DNA from: Taibaiella chishuiensis
GTDB taxonomy: Bacteria; Bacteroidota; Bacteroidia; Chitinophagales; Chitinophagaceae
Direction: 5' to 3'
NCBI RefSeq assembly: GCF_003014535.1
Contig: NZ_PYGD01000010.1
Span: 148,707 to 212,706 of the forward strand
DNA: 64,000 nucleotides
Part shown: positions 9,594 through 18,597 of the stretch, in pieces
How positions within the stretch are numbered: the first letter of the stretch is position 1
Layout: each line of letters starts with the position of its first letter
Notes under the pieces: model-generated
What the model saw: the letters and a program-made list of their open reading frames with translations, nothing else
Database searches by the model: none
Told to the model about the DNA's origin: nothing
Position numbers and translations under genes: made by a program

Positions 9594-10829
9594 ATGAAGA
9601 CTTTTGATGTACCGGTTCATTATCGCAGTCCGCTGGTAACTGCCATTAAGAACAAAAGGCGTGCAGCAGATAAGCTGAAAAAAGATTTTAGCCCGACCGT
9701 ATTACCGATCGGCAACCTCGAGATTATACTGGCGCGCCATTTCGGCTTTTGCTATGGCGTCGAGAACGCGATCGAGATCGCTTTCCGTGCAGTGACCGAA
9801 AACCCCGGCAAGCGTATTTTCCTGCTTAGCGAAATGATTCATAACCCTCAGGTAAATGCCGACCTGGTTGCCGAAGGCGTACAGTTTATTATGGACACCT
9901 ATGGCAATCACCTGATCAGCTGGGATGAGCTGCAGGAGGAGGATATCGTTATCATACCGGCATTCGGCACCACGCTCGAGATCGAACGGATCCTGCAGGA
10001 AAAACGCATAGAACCTACCCGTTATAATACTACCTGTCCCTTTGTAGAAAAAGTATGGAACCGGAGCGAGAAGATCGGTAAAGACGGGTATACCATTATC
10101 GTACATGGTAAGCCCAAACACGAAGAAACCCGCGCCACCTTTTCACACAGCGAAGCCCATACCCATACCGTAATCGTAAAAGATATGAAAGAAGCAGAAC
10201 GCCTGGCCCGGTATATAACCGGTCAGGAGCCGGCAGCGCACTTTTACGATGAGTTTAAAGGACAGTATTCGCAGGGCTTTGTAGTAGAGCAGGATCTGCA
10301 ACGCATCGGCGTGGTCAACCAGACTACGATGCTGGCCAGCGATACGCAAGGTATTGCCGACTACCTGAAACAGGTAATGATCAGTCATTTCGACCTGGAC
10401 GAACAAACGGTAAAAGACCGCTTTGCCGATACCCGCGATACCCTGTGTTATGCCACCAACGACAACCAGTCGGCGGTGAGCGCCATGCTGAGCGAGCAGG
10501 CCGATATCGCGCTTGTTATCGGTGGCTACAACAGCAGCAATACTTCGCACCTGGTAGAGCTTTGCGAACAAAGCGTACCTACTTATTTTATCAACCACGA
10601 AGATTGCCTGGTATCTGCAACAATGATCAGGAGCTTCGATCTGCATCATCACCGGGAGCAGGAAACGGAAAACTACCTGCCCGGACGCAGGCCCCTGCGG
10701 ATCATGATCACCTCCGGGGCAAGTTGCCCCGATGCGTTGGTAGAACGCGTGATCAGGCGTTTATGCGAACTGATGGACGCCGGCCAGGCCCTGGCCGAAA
10801 CCGAACAGGCCTTTGCAGCTAATGCATAA
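9594..10829 (+). CDS. ispH: 4-hydroxy-3-methylbut-2-enyl diphosphate reductase, 411 aa
   Basis: IspH carries out the last step of the MEP isoprenoid pathway, reducing HMBPP to IPP and DMAPP with a [4Fe-4S] cluster. The three cluster cysteines are visible in FGFCYGVENA, NTTCPFVEKVW and SGASCPDALVE. The substrate-binding VHGKPKHEET and GGYNSSNTSHL are also present. At 411 residues it is the long form found in Bacteroidota and cyanobacteria, compared with ~315 in E. coli. The 3' end overlaps the convergent glycosyltransferase gene by 11 bp. Confidence 0.95.
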   Translation: MKTFDVPVHYRSPLVTAIKNKRRAADKLKKDFSPTVLPIGNLEIILARHFGFCYGVENAIEIAFRAVTENPGKRIFLLSEMIHNPQVNADLVAEGVQFIMDTYGNHLISWDELQEEDIVIIPAFGTTLEIERILQEKRIEPTRYNTTCPFVEKVWNRSEKIGKDGYTIIVHGKPKHEETRATFSHSEAHTHTVIVKDMKEAERLARYITGQEPAAHFYDEFKGQYSQGFVVEQDLQRIGVVNQTTMLASDTQGIADYLKQVMISHFDLDEQTVKDRFADTRDTLCYATNDNQSAVSAMLSEQADIALVIGGYNSSNTSHLVELCEQSVPTYFINHEDCLVSATMIRSFDLHHHREQETENYLPGRRPLRIMITSGASCPDALVERVIRRLCELMDAGQALAETEQAFAANA

Positions 10830-11631
10830 CGGGACGCCGGTATTTCTGCAATAAGAAATGATACTTCCAATAAGTATATAAGGCATTGCCCCAGGCAATC
10901 TGGAAGCCGGCGCGGCCATCTAGAAAACCGAGCTGGAGCAGGTACTCCTTTATAAAAGTGAATGCCGGCGACAACCAGCGTTTAATGATCTTACTCTTCT
11001 TTTGCTGCTCAAAATACTTATCGGCCGAAAGCTTTGCGTACTTCCGGTTCTTTTCCAGGAAGGTCCGGTAGTTATCGGCCGTATAGTGATACAGGTAGCC
11101 CTTGAGCAGGGCTATTTTCGTATCGGCGTGTATCTCCAGGTTTTCATGCACCAGGTCGTTCTTCCAACCGGTATGCCGGCGGTTGTACAGCCTTCTTACC
11201 TTGTCGCGCCCCCAGGCGCCGAACCGTATCTTTTTATTACCCAGTATCGACCTGCGTTTCAGGGCATAGATCGTGTTGGGATCCAGTTTGTCCGCAAGCT
11301 GTACGAATGCTTTCAGCAATTTACGGTCAGGTACCTCGTCGCCATCCAGTGAGAGGATCCAGTCCATGTCGGCGGTGGCCGCCAGCTTGTTTTTGGTTGC
11401 GCTGTAGCCCTCCCAGGTTACCGCCCGGATATGTACCTTTTTACAGCCCGAAAAATCTTTGGGAATACTGTCGCAGGCGCCATCGTAGCCAACCAGTACT
11501 TCATGGCAGACCGGGTGCGTGCTCAGCACGATCTGTTCGAGTACGGAGTTAATCGTATTGGTAACGATACAGACGGAAGCCGGTAGCTTTGGTATCGCGG
11601 GAGCACTGGTGTGTAGGGTATCCTGGGTCAA
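10819..11631 (-). CDS. Glycosyltransferase family 2 (WaaE/KdtX-like), 270 aa
   Basis: A GT-A fold enzyme of the type that adds a hexose to the LPS inner core. An N-terminal nucleotide-sugar region (SVCIVTNTINSVLEQIV, EVLVGYDGACDS) is followed by the metal-binding DxD-type motif WILSLDGDEV and the acceptor-side NRRHTGWKNDLVHE. The C-terminal ~90 residues are basic and helical, as in membrane-associated family members. The frame starts with TTG at 11631 and there is no in-frame ATG before the catalytic domain, so the start is uncertain. It ends inside the convergent ispH. Confidence 0.75.
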   Translation of the reverse strand: MTQDTLHTSAPAIPKLPASVCIVTNTINSVLEQIVLSTHPVCHEVLVGYDGACDSIPKDFSGCKKVHIRAVTWEGYSATKNKLAATADMDWILSLDGDEVPDRKLLKAFVQLADKLDPNTIYALKRRSILGNKKIRFGAWGRDKVRRLYNRRHTGWKNDLVHENLEIHADTKIALLKGYLYHYTADNYRTFLEKNRKYAKLSADKYFEQQKKSKIIKRWLSPAFTFIKEYLLQLGFLDGRAGFQIAWGNALYTYWKYHFLLQKYRRPVMH

Positions 11632-11720
11632 ATCGGGCGATTAATATAATATTCCCGTAAAGAAAGGTATAATTTCTTTAAAGAAATGGGAAATAACAGA
11701 TGGAAGAAAAGCGTATGTAC

Positions 11721-12152
11721 CTACTGCTGTTTTTTAAGCACTGCCACGGTAAGCCGGCTTACGCAGATCAGTTTACCGGCTTCATCTTTTATGCGGATAT
11801 CCCATACATGCGATGTGGCGCCGAGGTGTAGCGGGGTAGCAGTGGCCGTAACAAAACCCTGCCGGATACCGCGGATATGATTACAGTTGATTTCCATGCC
11901 CACACAGATCTGTTTTTCGCTGTCGATGCACATCCAGCTGGCCACGCTGCCCACGGTCTCGGCAAGCGCCGCCGAAGCGCCCCCGTGCAACAGGCCGTAA
12001 GGCTGATGGGTATTGCTGTTGACCGGCATCCGGAGCTTCAGGAAATCGGCTCCGATCTCGGTAAATTCCATGGCTAAAGTTGCCCCCAGGGTATGCTGGT
12101 TCATAGCGTTTAAATCGGCCAGGGTAAGGCCTTGTTGTTTCCAGATCGACAT
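11721..12152 (-). CDS. PaaI-family hotdog thioesterase, 143 aa
   Basis: A single hotdog-fold domain. The motif NTHQPYGLLHGGASAALAE (about residues 44-62) contains the HGG turn and the helix with the catalytic acidic residue characteristic of PaaI/YbdB-type acyl-CoA thioesterases such as the 1,4-dihydroxy-2-naphthoyl-CoA hydrolase group. The size is normal. No menaquinone or phenylacetate genes are nearby, so the acyl substrate cannot be called. Confidence 0.85.
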   Translation of the reverse strand: MSIWKQQGLTLADLNAMNQHTLGATLAMEFTEIGADFLKLRMPVNSNTHQPYGLLHGGASAALAETVGSVASWMCIDSEKQICVGMEINCNHIRGIRQGFVTATATPLHLGATSHVWDIRIKDEAGKLICVSRLTVAVLKKQQ

Positions 12153-12300
12153 GCCGCAAAATTACTGCTAAATACCCGTAGAAAATGCCATTAGCTTCAG
12201 GTAAAGTAGAGATGATGATAAAATATTAAGTTTAAATTTTAACCATAATTCGTGTTAGTATATGAATAATTTTATATTCTTTATCAGTCTTTTTTATCAT

Positions 12301-12308
12301 TATCTTTG
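12301..12308 (+). promoter_or_regulatory. -7 box upstream of saccharopine dehydrogenase gene
   Basis: A perfect TATCTTTG (TAnnTTTG) lies 36 nt before the ATG at 12345, in an A+T-rich stretch. No clear -33 TTTG is seen. Confidence 0.55.
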
Positions 12309-12344
12309 TAGCGCACGATAACCACTTAAACCGAATAACGTATT

Positions 12345-13673
12345 ATGCAGACAGTACTTATCGCCGGAGCAGGAAAATCTTCTGCTTTCCTCATTGACTA
12401 CATGCTAACCAATGCGAAGCAGAAATGGAAAGTTGTGATCATGGACGCCAACGCCGAAATGATCGCAGAAAAGCTCAACGGCCACCCCAAAGGAACTGCA
12501 GCAGTCATTGATATCCACGACGAAAACGCAAGACAAAACCTGGTCAAAAATGCCGACATTGTGCTTTCGCTGATGCCGCCTGACCTTCACTTTCTCCTGG
12601 CCAAAGATTGCCTTAAATTTAAAAAGAACCTCATTACCTCCTCCTACGTATCTGACCAGCTGAAAGAGCTGCATGAAGAAGCGAAAAAGGCCGGTATCCT
12701 CTTTATGTGCGAAATGGGCCTCGATCCCGGTATCGACCATATGTCTGCCAACGCAATCATCCACGGCGTGCAGCGTATTGCCGGCTCCCTCCAGAGCTTT
12801 AAAAGCTATTGCGGCGGCCTGGTAGCACCGGAGAGCGACAATAACCCCTGGCATTACAAGATCAGCTGGAACCCCAGAAATATCGTCTTGGCGGGCAAAC
12901 AGGGCGCCGTATGGCTGGAGAACGGCAAACAACAGGAAGCCGTATACGAACACCTCTTCGCAACCAACAAAAAGATCAAGGTTGCCGATGTAGGTTCGCT
13001 GGCTTATTACCCTAACCGCGACTCGCTCAAGTACCTTGACCTGTACAGCCTGCCCGACGTCAAAACCTTTATGCGCGCCACACTGCGCTACCCGGCCTTT
13101 ATGAAGGCCTGGGATGTGGTGATCAAATCGGGACTTACCCAGGAAAACGACGAATTCGAAGTTAACAATATCTCTTATGCCGACTGGATCGCACAGAAGA
13201 CGGGCAAAGCCAACGATGCCGACCTGCGCACCAATTTCATGAAAGCCTTTACGGTAGATGAAAAAGAAATGAAACAGCTCGACTGGCTGGGCATTTTCGA
13301 AAACAGGCGGATCAATGGTACGGGCAAAATGTCTTCGGCCGATATCCTTCAATCGCTGCTGGAAGAAAAATGGAAGATGAAAGCGCTCGATAAGGATATG
13401 GTAGTGATGCAGCACCAGATCGAGTACGAACGTAAAGGCGTACTGGTAAAACTGACCAGCACCATGGTGGTAACCGGCGAAAGCCGCCAGCACAGCGCTA
13501 TGGCCAAAACCGTAGGTCTGCCTATGGCCATCCTGGCTAAAAAGATCCTGCTCGACGAGATCAATATCAAGAATATTACAGGCGTACAGATCCCGGTAAT
13601 GCAGGAGGTGTATGTGCCCGTACTAAAAGAACTGAAAAAGAACGGTATCGAATTTATGGAGACGATCGAATAA
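12345..13673 (+). CDS. Saccharopine dehydrogenase-like protein, 442 aa
   Basis: An N-terminal Rossmann fold (VLIAGAGKSSAFL) is followed by the saccharopine dehydrogenase C-terminal domain, recognisable from CEMGLDPGIDHMSA, FKSYCGGLVAPE and NPWHYKISWNPRN. The family catalyses NAD(P)-linked reactions between lysine, 2-oxoglutarate or aminoadipate semialdehyde and saccharopine. In bacteria such proteins act in lysine degradation or polyamine (carboxyspermidine) metabolism; this one resembles the glutamate-forming lysine-pathway type. It has its own promoter and terminator. Confidence 0.85.
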   Translation: MQTVLIAGAGKSSAFLIDYMLTNAKQKWKVVIMDANAEMIAEKLNGHPKGTAAVIDIHDENARQNLVKNADIVLSLMPPDLHFLLAKDCLKFKKNLITSSYVSDQLKELHEEAKKAGILFMCEMGLDPGIDHMSANAIIHGVQRIAGSLQSFKSYCGGLVAPESDNNPWHYKISWNPRNIVLAGKQGAVWLENGKQQEAVYEHLFATNKKIKVADVGSLAYYPNRDSLKYLDLYSLPDVKTFMRATLRYPAFMKAWDVVIKSGLTQENDEFEVNNISYADWIAQKTGKANDADLRTNFMKAFTVDEKEMKQLDWLGIFENRRINGTGKMSSADILQSLLEEKWKMKALDKDMVVMQHQIEYERKGVLVKLTSTMVVTGESRQHSAMAKTVGLPMAILAKKILLDEINIKNITGVQIPVMQEVYVPVLKELKKNGIEFMETIE

Positions 13674-13693
13674 GCGGTTGTTTGCTCAAAAGG

Positions 13694-13729
13694 AAGCCCG
13701 CACGCTATTTCAGCGTGCGGGCTTTTTTT
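13694..13729 (+). terminator. Terminator of saccharopine dehydrogenase gene
   Basis: A 13-bp perfect stem AAGCCCGCACGCT / AGCGTGCGGGCTT with a 5-nt loop is followed by a T run. Confidence 0.93.
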
Positions 13730-13737
13730 ATACGCCG

Positions 13738-14112
13738 GTAAAGCCAGCTAAGGGATGAGATCCTTCGCTGCGCTCAGGATGACAGCCGTCCTCTTAATAC
13801 TTGATGCTTTGCATGTCAATAAAGCCAGCTAACCGATGAGATCCTTCGCTACGCTCCCGATGACAACCGTCCTCTTGATACTTGATGCTTTGCAGGCCAA
13901 TAAAGCCAGCTAACTGGTAAGCTCCTTCGCTACGCTCAGGATGACAAGGCGCCCTCTCAATACTCACTACCGAATACTCAATACAAAAAAAATGGGCATC
14001 ATGTACCGGTTATCCCAATACACAATACCCATATCTAAAATCTAAATTCTAAAATCTAAAAATCTAAACTCTAAAATCTAAACTCTAAAATCTATAATCT
14101 AAAAATCTAAAC
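13738..14112. repeat. Repeat cluster b between convergent genes
   Basis: Three tandem copies of the 81-bp unit begin at 13740, 13821 and 13902 (each AAAGCCAGCTAA, then a CCTTCGCT-GCTCAGGATGAC core). They are followed by a degenerate short-period tract of AAAATCTAAA/CTCTAAAATC units at about 14034-14112. The cluster lies between the convergent saccharopine dehydrogenase and hppD genes; no gene is visible in it. Confidence 0.85.
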
Positions 14113-14130
14113 TCTAAAACCTAAACCCCA

Positions 14131-15270
14131 TTACAGGTTACCACGTTTGGCCTGCTCGCGCTCCAGCGATTCAAACAGGGCCTTGAAGTTACCGGCGCCG
14201 AAGCTCTGTGCACCCCTGCGCTGGATAATTTCGAAGAACAGGGTAGGACGGTCTTCTACCGGTTTGGTAAAGATCTGCAGCAGGTAACCTTCTTCATCGC
14301 TGTCGACCAGGATACCCAGTTCTTTCAGCGGGGCGATCTCTTCTTCGATCTCACCTACGCGCTCCGGCATCATTTCGTAGTACGCTTCCGGCGGTGCGCT
14401 CAGGAACTCTACGCCACGCGCCTTCAGTGCTTTTACGGTAGCCACGATATCTTTGGTAGCTACGGCGATATGTTGTACGCCTTCTCCCTCATAGAAGTCG
14501 AGGTACTCTTCGATCTGCGATTTTTTCTTACCTTCTGCCGGCTCGTTGATCGGGAATTTAGAGAACCCGTTACCGTTGCTCATCACCTTACTCATCAGGG
14601 CCGAGTATTCGGTGTTGATCTGTTTATCGTCGAACGAAAGGATGTTCACAAAGCCCATCACATCTTCGTACCATTTAACGGTTGGCAGCATCCTGTTCCA
14701 ACCTACATTGCCCACGCAATGGTCGATATAAAGCAGGCCCGCTTCTTCAGGATTATAAGCGCTTTCCATTTTTTCATAACCGGGCATAAACGGACCGGTA
14801 TAGTTTTTACGCTCGATAAACATGTGTACGGTTTCGCCGTAGGTATAGATACCGGACATTTTCAGCTCGCCGAATTCGTCGGTAAGGGTAACCGGCTCCA
14901 GGTAAGGTTTACCGCCGCGTTTGGTGGTTTCTTCGAAAGCGCTATACGCATCGTCTACCCAAAGGGCCAATACTTTTACACCATCACCGTGTTTTTTAAC
15001 ATGCTCGGCAATAGCATGGTCGGACTGCAGGGCAGTCGTAAGTACCAGGCGGATCTTGCCCTGCTGTAACACATAGGAAGCCCTGTCGCGCACACCGGTT
15101 TCTGGACCGGCATAGGCTACCGACTGGAAGCCGAATGCGGTTTTATAATAGTGGGCAGCCTGCTTGGCATTACCTACATAAAATTCAATATAATCCGTAC
15201 CGTTGATCGGTAAGAAATCCTGGGCCTGGGCAATCTTTTCAGCGAATGTTTTTCCTGTTACTGTTGACAT
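14131..15270 (-). CDS. hppD: 4-hydroxyphenylpyruvate dioxygenase, 379 aa
   Basis: An Fe(II) dioxygenase that converts 4-hydroxyphenylpyruvate to homogentisate in tyrosine catabolism. It has two vicinal-oxygen-chelate halves: an N-terminal one (YIEFYVGNAKQAAHYYKTAF) and a C-terminal catalytic one with DHCVGNV (first His ligand), GVQHIA (second His) and FFEIIQR (Glu ligand). The product-release helix GAGNFKALFESLE is conserved. hmgA, encoding the next enzyme, lies directly upstream on the same strand with a 180-nt gap; the pair forms a tyrosine degradation unit. Confidence 0.95.
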   Translation of the reverse strand: MSTVTGKTFAEKIAQAQDFLPINGTDYIEFYVGNAKQAAHYYKTAFGFQSVAYAGPETGVRDRASYVLQQGKIRLVLTTALQSDHAIAEHVKKHGDGVKVLALWVDDAYSAFEETTKRGGKPYLEPVTLTDEFGELKMSGIYTYGETVHMFIERKNYTGPFMPGYEKMESAYNPEEAGLLYIDHCVGNVGWNRMLPTVKWYEDVMGFVNILSFDDKQINTEYSALMSKVMSNGNGFSKFPINEPAEGKKKSQIEEYLDFYEGEGVQHIAVATKDIVATVKALKARGVEFLSAPPEAYYEMMPERVGEIEEEIAPLKELGILVDSDEEGYLLQIFTKPVEDRPTLFFEIIQRRGAQSFGAGNFKALFESLEREQAKRGNL

Positions 15271-15450
15271 TGTAAATTGGTTTTAATTTTTTGAGATAAT
15301 TATTCAGATCGGTTATATCCTAAAAATAATCGGCTCAACTCCATTGCGCCATCACCAGTTTTTTGAGTCGCTTTTTGACCCTGATGTAATTTGAATTCAG
15401 ATACTCGGTTTCCAAGCTCTATGCGTTTGGTTTAAAAGATCGCCGACGTA

Positions 15451-16611
15451 TTATTCCGCCCAGCTCATTATATAGTTGTCGTCTTCGATACCTTTTGCGG
15501 CATCGGTCATCATCAGCGGGTGGAAGGTGTCGACCATTACGGCAAGCTCTTTGGTTTCTTTTACACCAATGCTTTTCTCTACTGCGCCGGGATGCGGGCC
15601 GTGCGGTATGCCGCCCGGATGCAGGGTGATCATACCTCTTTCCACATGCTTGCGGCTCATAAATTCGCCGTCGACATAGTACAGTACTTCGTCGCTGTCG
15701 ATATTGCTGTGGTTATAGGGCGCCGGGATAGCGGCAGGGTGATAATCGAACAGGCGCGGTACGAACGAACAGATCACGAAGTTATGAGCATCGAAGGTCT
15801 GGTGCACGGGCGGTGGCTGGTGCACACGGCCGGTAATGGGTTCGAAATCGTGGATGCTTAATGCGTAAGGATACTCGCAGCCGTCCCAGCCGATCACGTC
15901 AAACGGATGCGTGCCGTACCAGATGGGATACATCAGGCCTTTCTTCTTTACATTGATCAGGAATTCGCCTTTCTGGTCGAAGGTTTCGAGGTCTTCGGGC
16001 TTGCGGATATCGCGCTCGCAGAAGGGGGCATGTTCCAGCAACTGGCCGTATTTGCTCAGGTACCTTTTGGGAAAGGTAACCGGGCTGAACGAATCGACGA
16101 TGAACAGGCGGTTGTCGGCTGTATCAAATTCGATCTGGTAAATGGTACCGCGTGGAATAACCAGGTAATCGCCGTAGGCAAATTTCAGTTTGCCGTAGGG
16201 CGTTTTTAATACGCCGGAGCCTTCGTGTACAAAGATCACTTCGTCCGAATCGGCATTTTTATAAAAGGTATTCTCGGGCAAACCGGCTTGCGGCGCTGCC
16301 AGGGAAATGTGTACGTCGTTGTTGAACAGCACGGTTTTCTTGCTGCTCAGGAAATCTTTTTCCGGTTTTATCTTAAAGCCCTGGTAGCTGCGGTGTTTCA
16401 GGATATTATCGGTAGCGGGTTTGGGCGATACATCGCGCGGCTCTTCCGTTTTGATAATGATGGTTGGCGGATGGATATGATAGAGCAGGGAGGAGTTGGA
16501 AGAAAAGCCTTCGGTGCTGAACAACTGCTCGGAATAGAGGCCGCCGTCCGGTTTGCGGAACTGCGTATGTCTTTTGTGCGGAATATTGCCTAAACTATAA
16601 TAATGTGCCAT
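15451..16611 (-). CDS. hmgA: Homogentisate 1,2-dioxygenase, 386 aa
   Basis: This Fe(II) cupin enzyme opens the homogentisate ring to maleylacetoacetate. Diagnostic segments are HKRHTQFRKPDG at the N-terminus, VHEGSGVLKTPYG, the catalytic RVHQPPPVHQTFDAHNFVIC region, and the iron-binding HPGGIPHGPHPG near the C-terminus. At 386 residues it is the short bacterial form. Together with hppD downstream it gives two consecutive steps of tyrosine breakdown; fahA and maiA are not in the window. Confidence 0.93.
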   Translation of the reverse strand: MAHYYSLGNIPHKRHTQFRKPDGGLYSEQLFSTEGFSSNSSLLYHIHPPTIIIKTEEPRDVSPKPATDNILKHRSYQGFKIKPEKDFLSSKKTVLFNNDVHISLAAPQAGLPENTFYKNADSDEVIFVHEGSGVLKTPYGKLKFAYGDYLVIPRGTIYQIEFDTADNRLFIVDSFSPVTFPKRYLSKYGQLLEHAPFCERDIRKPEDLETFDQKGEFLINVKKKGLMYPIWYGTHPFDVIGWDGCEYPYALSIHDFEPITGRVHQPPPVHQTFDAHNFVICSFVPRLFDYHPAAIPAPYNHSNIDSDEVLYYVDGEFMSRKHVERGMITLHPGGIPHGPHPGAVEKSIGVKETKELAVMVDTFHPLMMTDAAKGIEDDNYIMSWAE

Positions 16612-16739
16612 GATCGTGTTTAGTGGATAATGCCGTAAAGGTAAGAAGATTTAAGACATTTTCATGACGCAAAACCTTGCTGTATTTGTTATATGCGCTT
16701 TTGCCGCAAGGGTGTATGTACCGCCTTCGCAAGAAATAT

Positions 16740-16747
16740 TATATTTG
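16740..16747 (+). promoter_or_regulatory. -7 box that decides the mscS start
   Basis: TATATTTG lies inside the 5' part of the open frame but 23 nt before a TTG (16771) that begins a clean signal peptide. It suggests the true start is downstream of the first ATG at 16693. Confidence 0.5.
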
Positions 16748-16770
16748 TAAATAACCAAATCAGTTTACGA

Positions 16771-18561
16771 TTGAAAAATTTGACCTGGCTGCTCCTGGCC
16801 CTGTGTTTCCTGGCCGCTCCTGCGGCGGCGCAACCCACGGGCGATACCATGGCCGTGCGGGCCGATTCGGCCCTTACCGAGATCCAGCAATTGCTGCAGC
16901 AAAGCGAGCTGCAGCGTATACGCGATTCCGTAAAGGCGGCGGTACTGAACGAGGAGTTGTCGAAAATGGTAAACCCCAAACGTTCCGAATACCAGGCCCT
17001 TGCCCTCGAACTGGCCGATATACGCCGGCAGGATTCGCTGCGCCTCGTAAAACAGCAACAGGCGGTAGAAGCCTTACGCCAGAAAACCCGCGGCATACCC
17101 GTGCTCCTGTTCAACGATACGCTGTTTATGGTCTATACCGCGCTGGGTCCCTTTTCACCGGTACAGCGCGTCAGGAATACGGAGGAGAAGGTGCAGGCGC
17201 TGTACGAATCGGCCTTTTTTAACCGCGACTCGCTGCGTATCGAAGCCCAGCAGGAATTTCTCAATATCAAATACGGCACAGAGATTATTACCAGCATAAG
17301 CAATACCGACGCGCTTTGGGAGCATACCAGCCGCGACAGCCTGGCCGCACAGTACAAAGACCGCATCGGCAAAGCAGTGTACGATTACCGCGAATCCTAT
17401 AGCCTGCGCAATACCCTGATCCGGATCGGCTATGTGGCCATCGTGATCGTGGTGGTATGGCTGCTGATCTTCCTGCTCAACCGCCTGTTCCTGCGCCTGC
17501 TGCGGCTTATCGGTCGTAAAAAGGAAGCGCTGAAGGGTATTAAAGTCAAGAACTACCAGCTGTTCAGTCCCGATTATGTATGGAATATGATCCGGCATGC
17601 CCTGCTGCTGCTGCGCCTGGTATGTATTGTACTCGTGCTGTATTTTGCGGCAACTGTTGCCTTCAGCATCTTCCCCTTTACCCGCTCCTGGACCGGTACG
17701 CTTATGGGCTGGATCTGGGCGCCGGTGCGGCGTATAGGCCTGGCGCTGTTCCATTACCTGCCCAATCTCATTACTATTATCGTTATCGTGTTGGTAGCAC
17801 GGTTTATAGCGCGGCTTTTCCGGTTTTTCTCGCTGGAGATAGAACGGGGCATCCTCCATATCAAAGGCTTTCATAAAGACTGGGCCAAGCCTACGTATAA
17901 TATCGTCCGGTTCTTCGTGTATGCCTTTGCCTTCGTGGTTATTTTCCCTTACCTGCCGGGCTCCGATTCGATAGCATTCAAGGGGGTATCTGTATTCCTG
18001 GGTATCCTCTTCTCGATCGGTTCCTCTTCGGCCATTGCCAATACCGTAGCGGGTTTCGTTATTACCTATATGCGCCCCTTTAAACTGGGCGACTGGATAC
18101 GGGTTAACGATATTACCGGTTATGTGGTGGAGAAAACGGCGCTGATTACCCGTATCCGCACCCTGCACAATGAAGATATCACGATCCCCAACTCTTCGAT
18201 CCTGGCCAACCATACCATCAACTATAGTTCGGCGAGTAAAGATCCCGGCCTGCTGATCCATACGACGATCTCTATCGGGTACGATACCCCCTGGCCCGAG
18301 GTGCACCGCCTGCTGATCGAAGCGGCCAGGACTACGAAGGGCATCGATAGCGGCAAAGAACCTTTTGTGCTGCAGACGAGCCTCGACGACTTTTATATTT
18401 CTTACGAGATCAATGCCTATACGCATTTACCGGAACAGATGTTCTTTATCCAGTCCGACCTCATGAGCCGCATCCAGGATGTGTTCCATGATGCCGGTGT
18501 ACAGATCATGTCGCCGCAGCAGATCAATATCCAGGAACATAATAAAAGCGGGCAAGCCTGA
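16771..18561 (+). CDS. MscS-family mechanosensitive channel, 596 aa
   Basis: A membrane channel of the large MscS/MscM type, which releases osmolytes on hypo-osmotic shock. After a signal peptide (LLLALCFLAAPAAAQ) comes a coiled-coil-rich periplasmic region to about residue 210. Four or so membrane helices follow, then the MscS core: the pore helix with GILFSIGSSSAIANTVAG, and the beta domain FKLGDWIRVNDITGYV, TRIRTLHNEDITIPNS. The C-terminal alpha/beta domain ends in PQQINIQ. An in-frame ATG at 16693 exists, but a -7 box lies between it and the signal peptide, so a TTG start at 16771 is preferred. The stop codon lies in the loop of the terminator hairpin. Confidence 0.85.
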   Translation: MKNLTWLLLALCFLAAPAAAQPTGDTMAVRADSALTEIQQLLQQSELQRIRDSVKAAVLNEELSKMVNPKRSEYQALALELADIRRQDSLRLVKQQQAVEALRQKTRGIPVLLFNDTLFMVYTALGPFSPVQRVRNTEEKVQALYESAFFNRDSLRIEAQQEFLNIKYGTEIITSISNTDALWEHTSRDSLAAQYKDRIGKAVYDYRESYSLRNTLIRIGYVAIVIVVVWLLIFLLNRLFLRLLRLIGRKKEALKGIKVKNYQLFSPDYVWNMIRHALLLLRLVCIVLVLYFAATVAFSIFPFTRSWTGTLMGWIWAPVRRIGLALFHYLPNLITIIVIVLVARFIARLFRFFSLEIERGILHIKGFHKDWAKPTYNIVRFFVYAFAFVVIFPYLPGSDSIAFKGVSVFLGILFSIGSSSAIANTVAGFVITYMRPFKLGDWIRVNDITGYVVEKTALITRIRTLHNEDITIPNSSILANHTINYSSASKDPGLLIHTTISIGYDTPWPEVHRLLIEAARTTKGIDSGKEPFVLQTSLDDFYISYEINAYTHLPEQMFFIQSDLMSRIQDVFHDAGVQIMSPQQINIQEHNKSGQA

Positions 18562-18574
18562 GGCTGCCCGCTTT
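18545..18574 (+). terminator. Terminator overlapping the mscS stop codon
   Basis: A stem AAAGCGGGCA / TGCCCGCTTT extended by AGCC/GGCT has the TGA stop codon as its 3-nt apical loop. With T runs on both strands it may also serve the convergent porX gene. Confidence 0.8.
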
Positions 18575-18597
18575 CTATCCCTATTTTGTTATAAACC

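Noticed and set aside
17155..18426. 423-codon open frame opposite the MscS gene
   Set aside because: Antisense shadow; Arg/Gln/His-rich, with no recognisable domain, while the plus strand has full MscS motifs.
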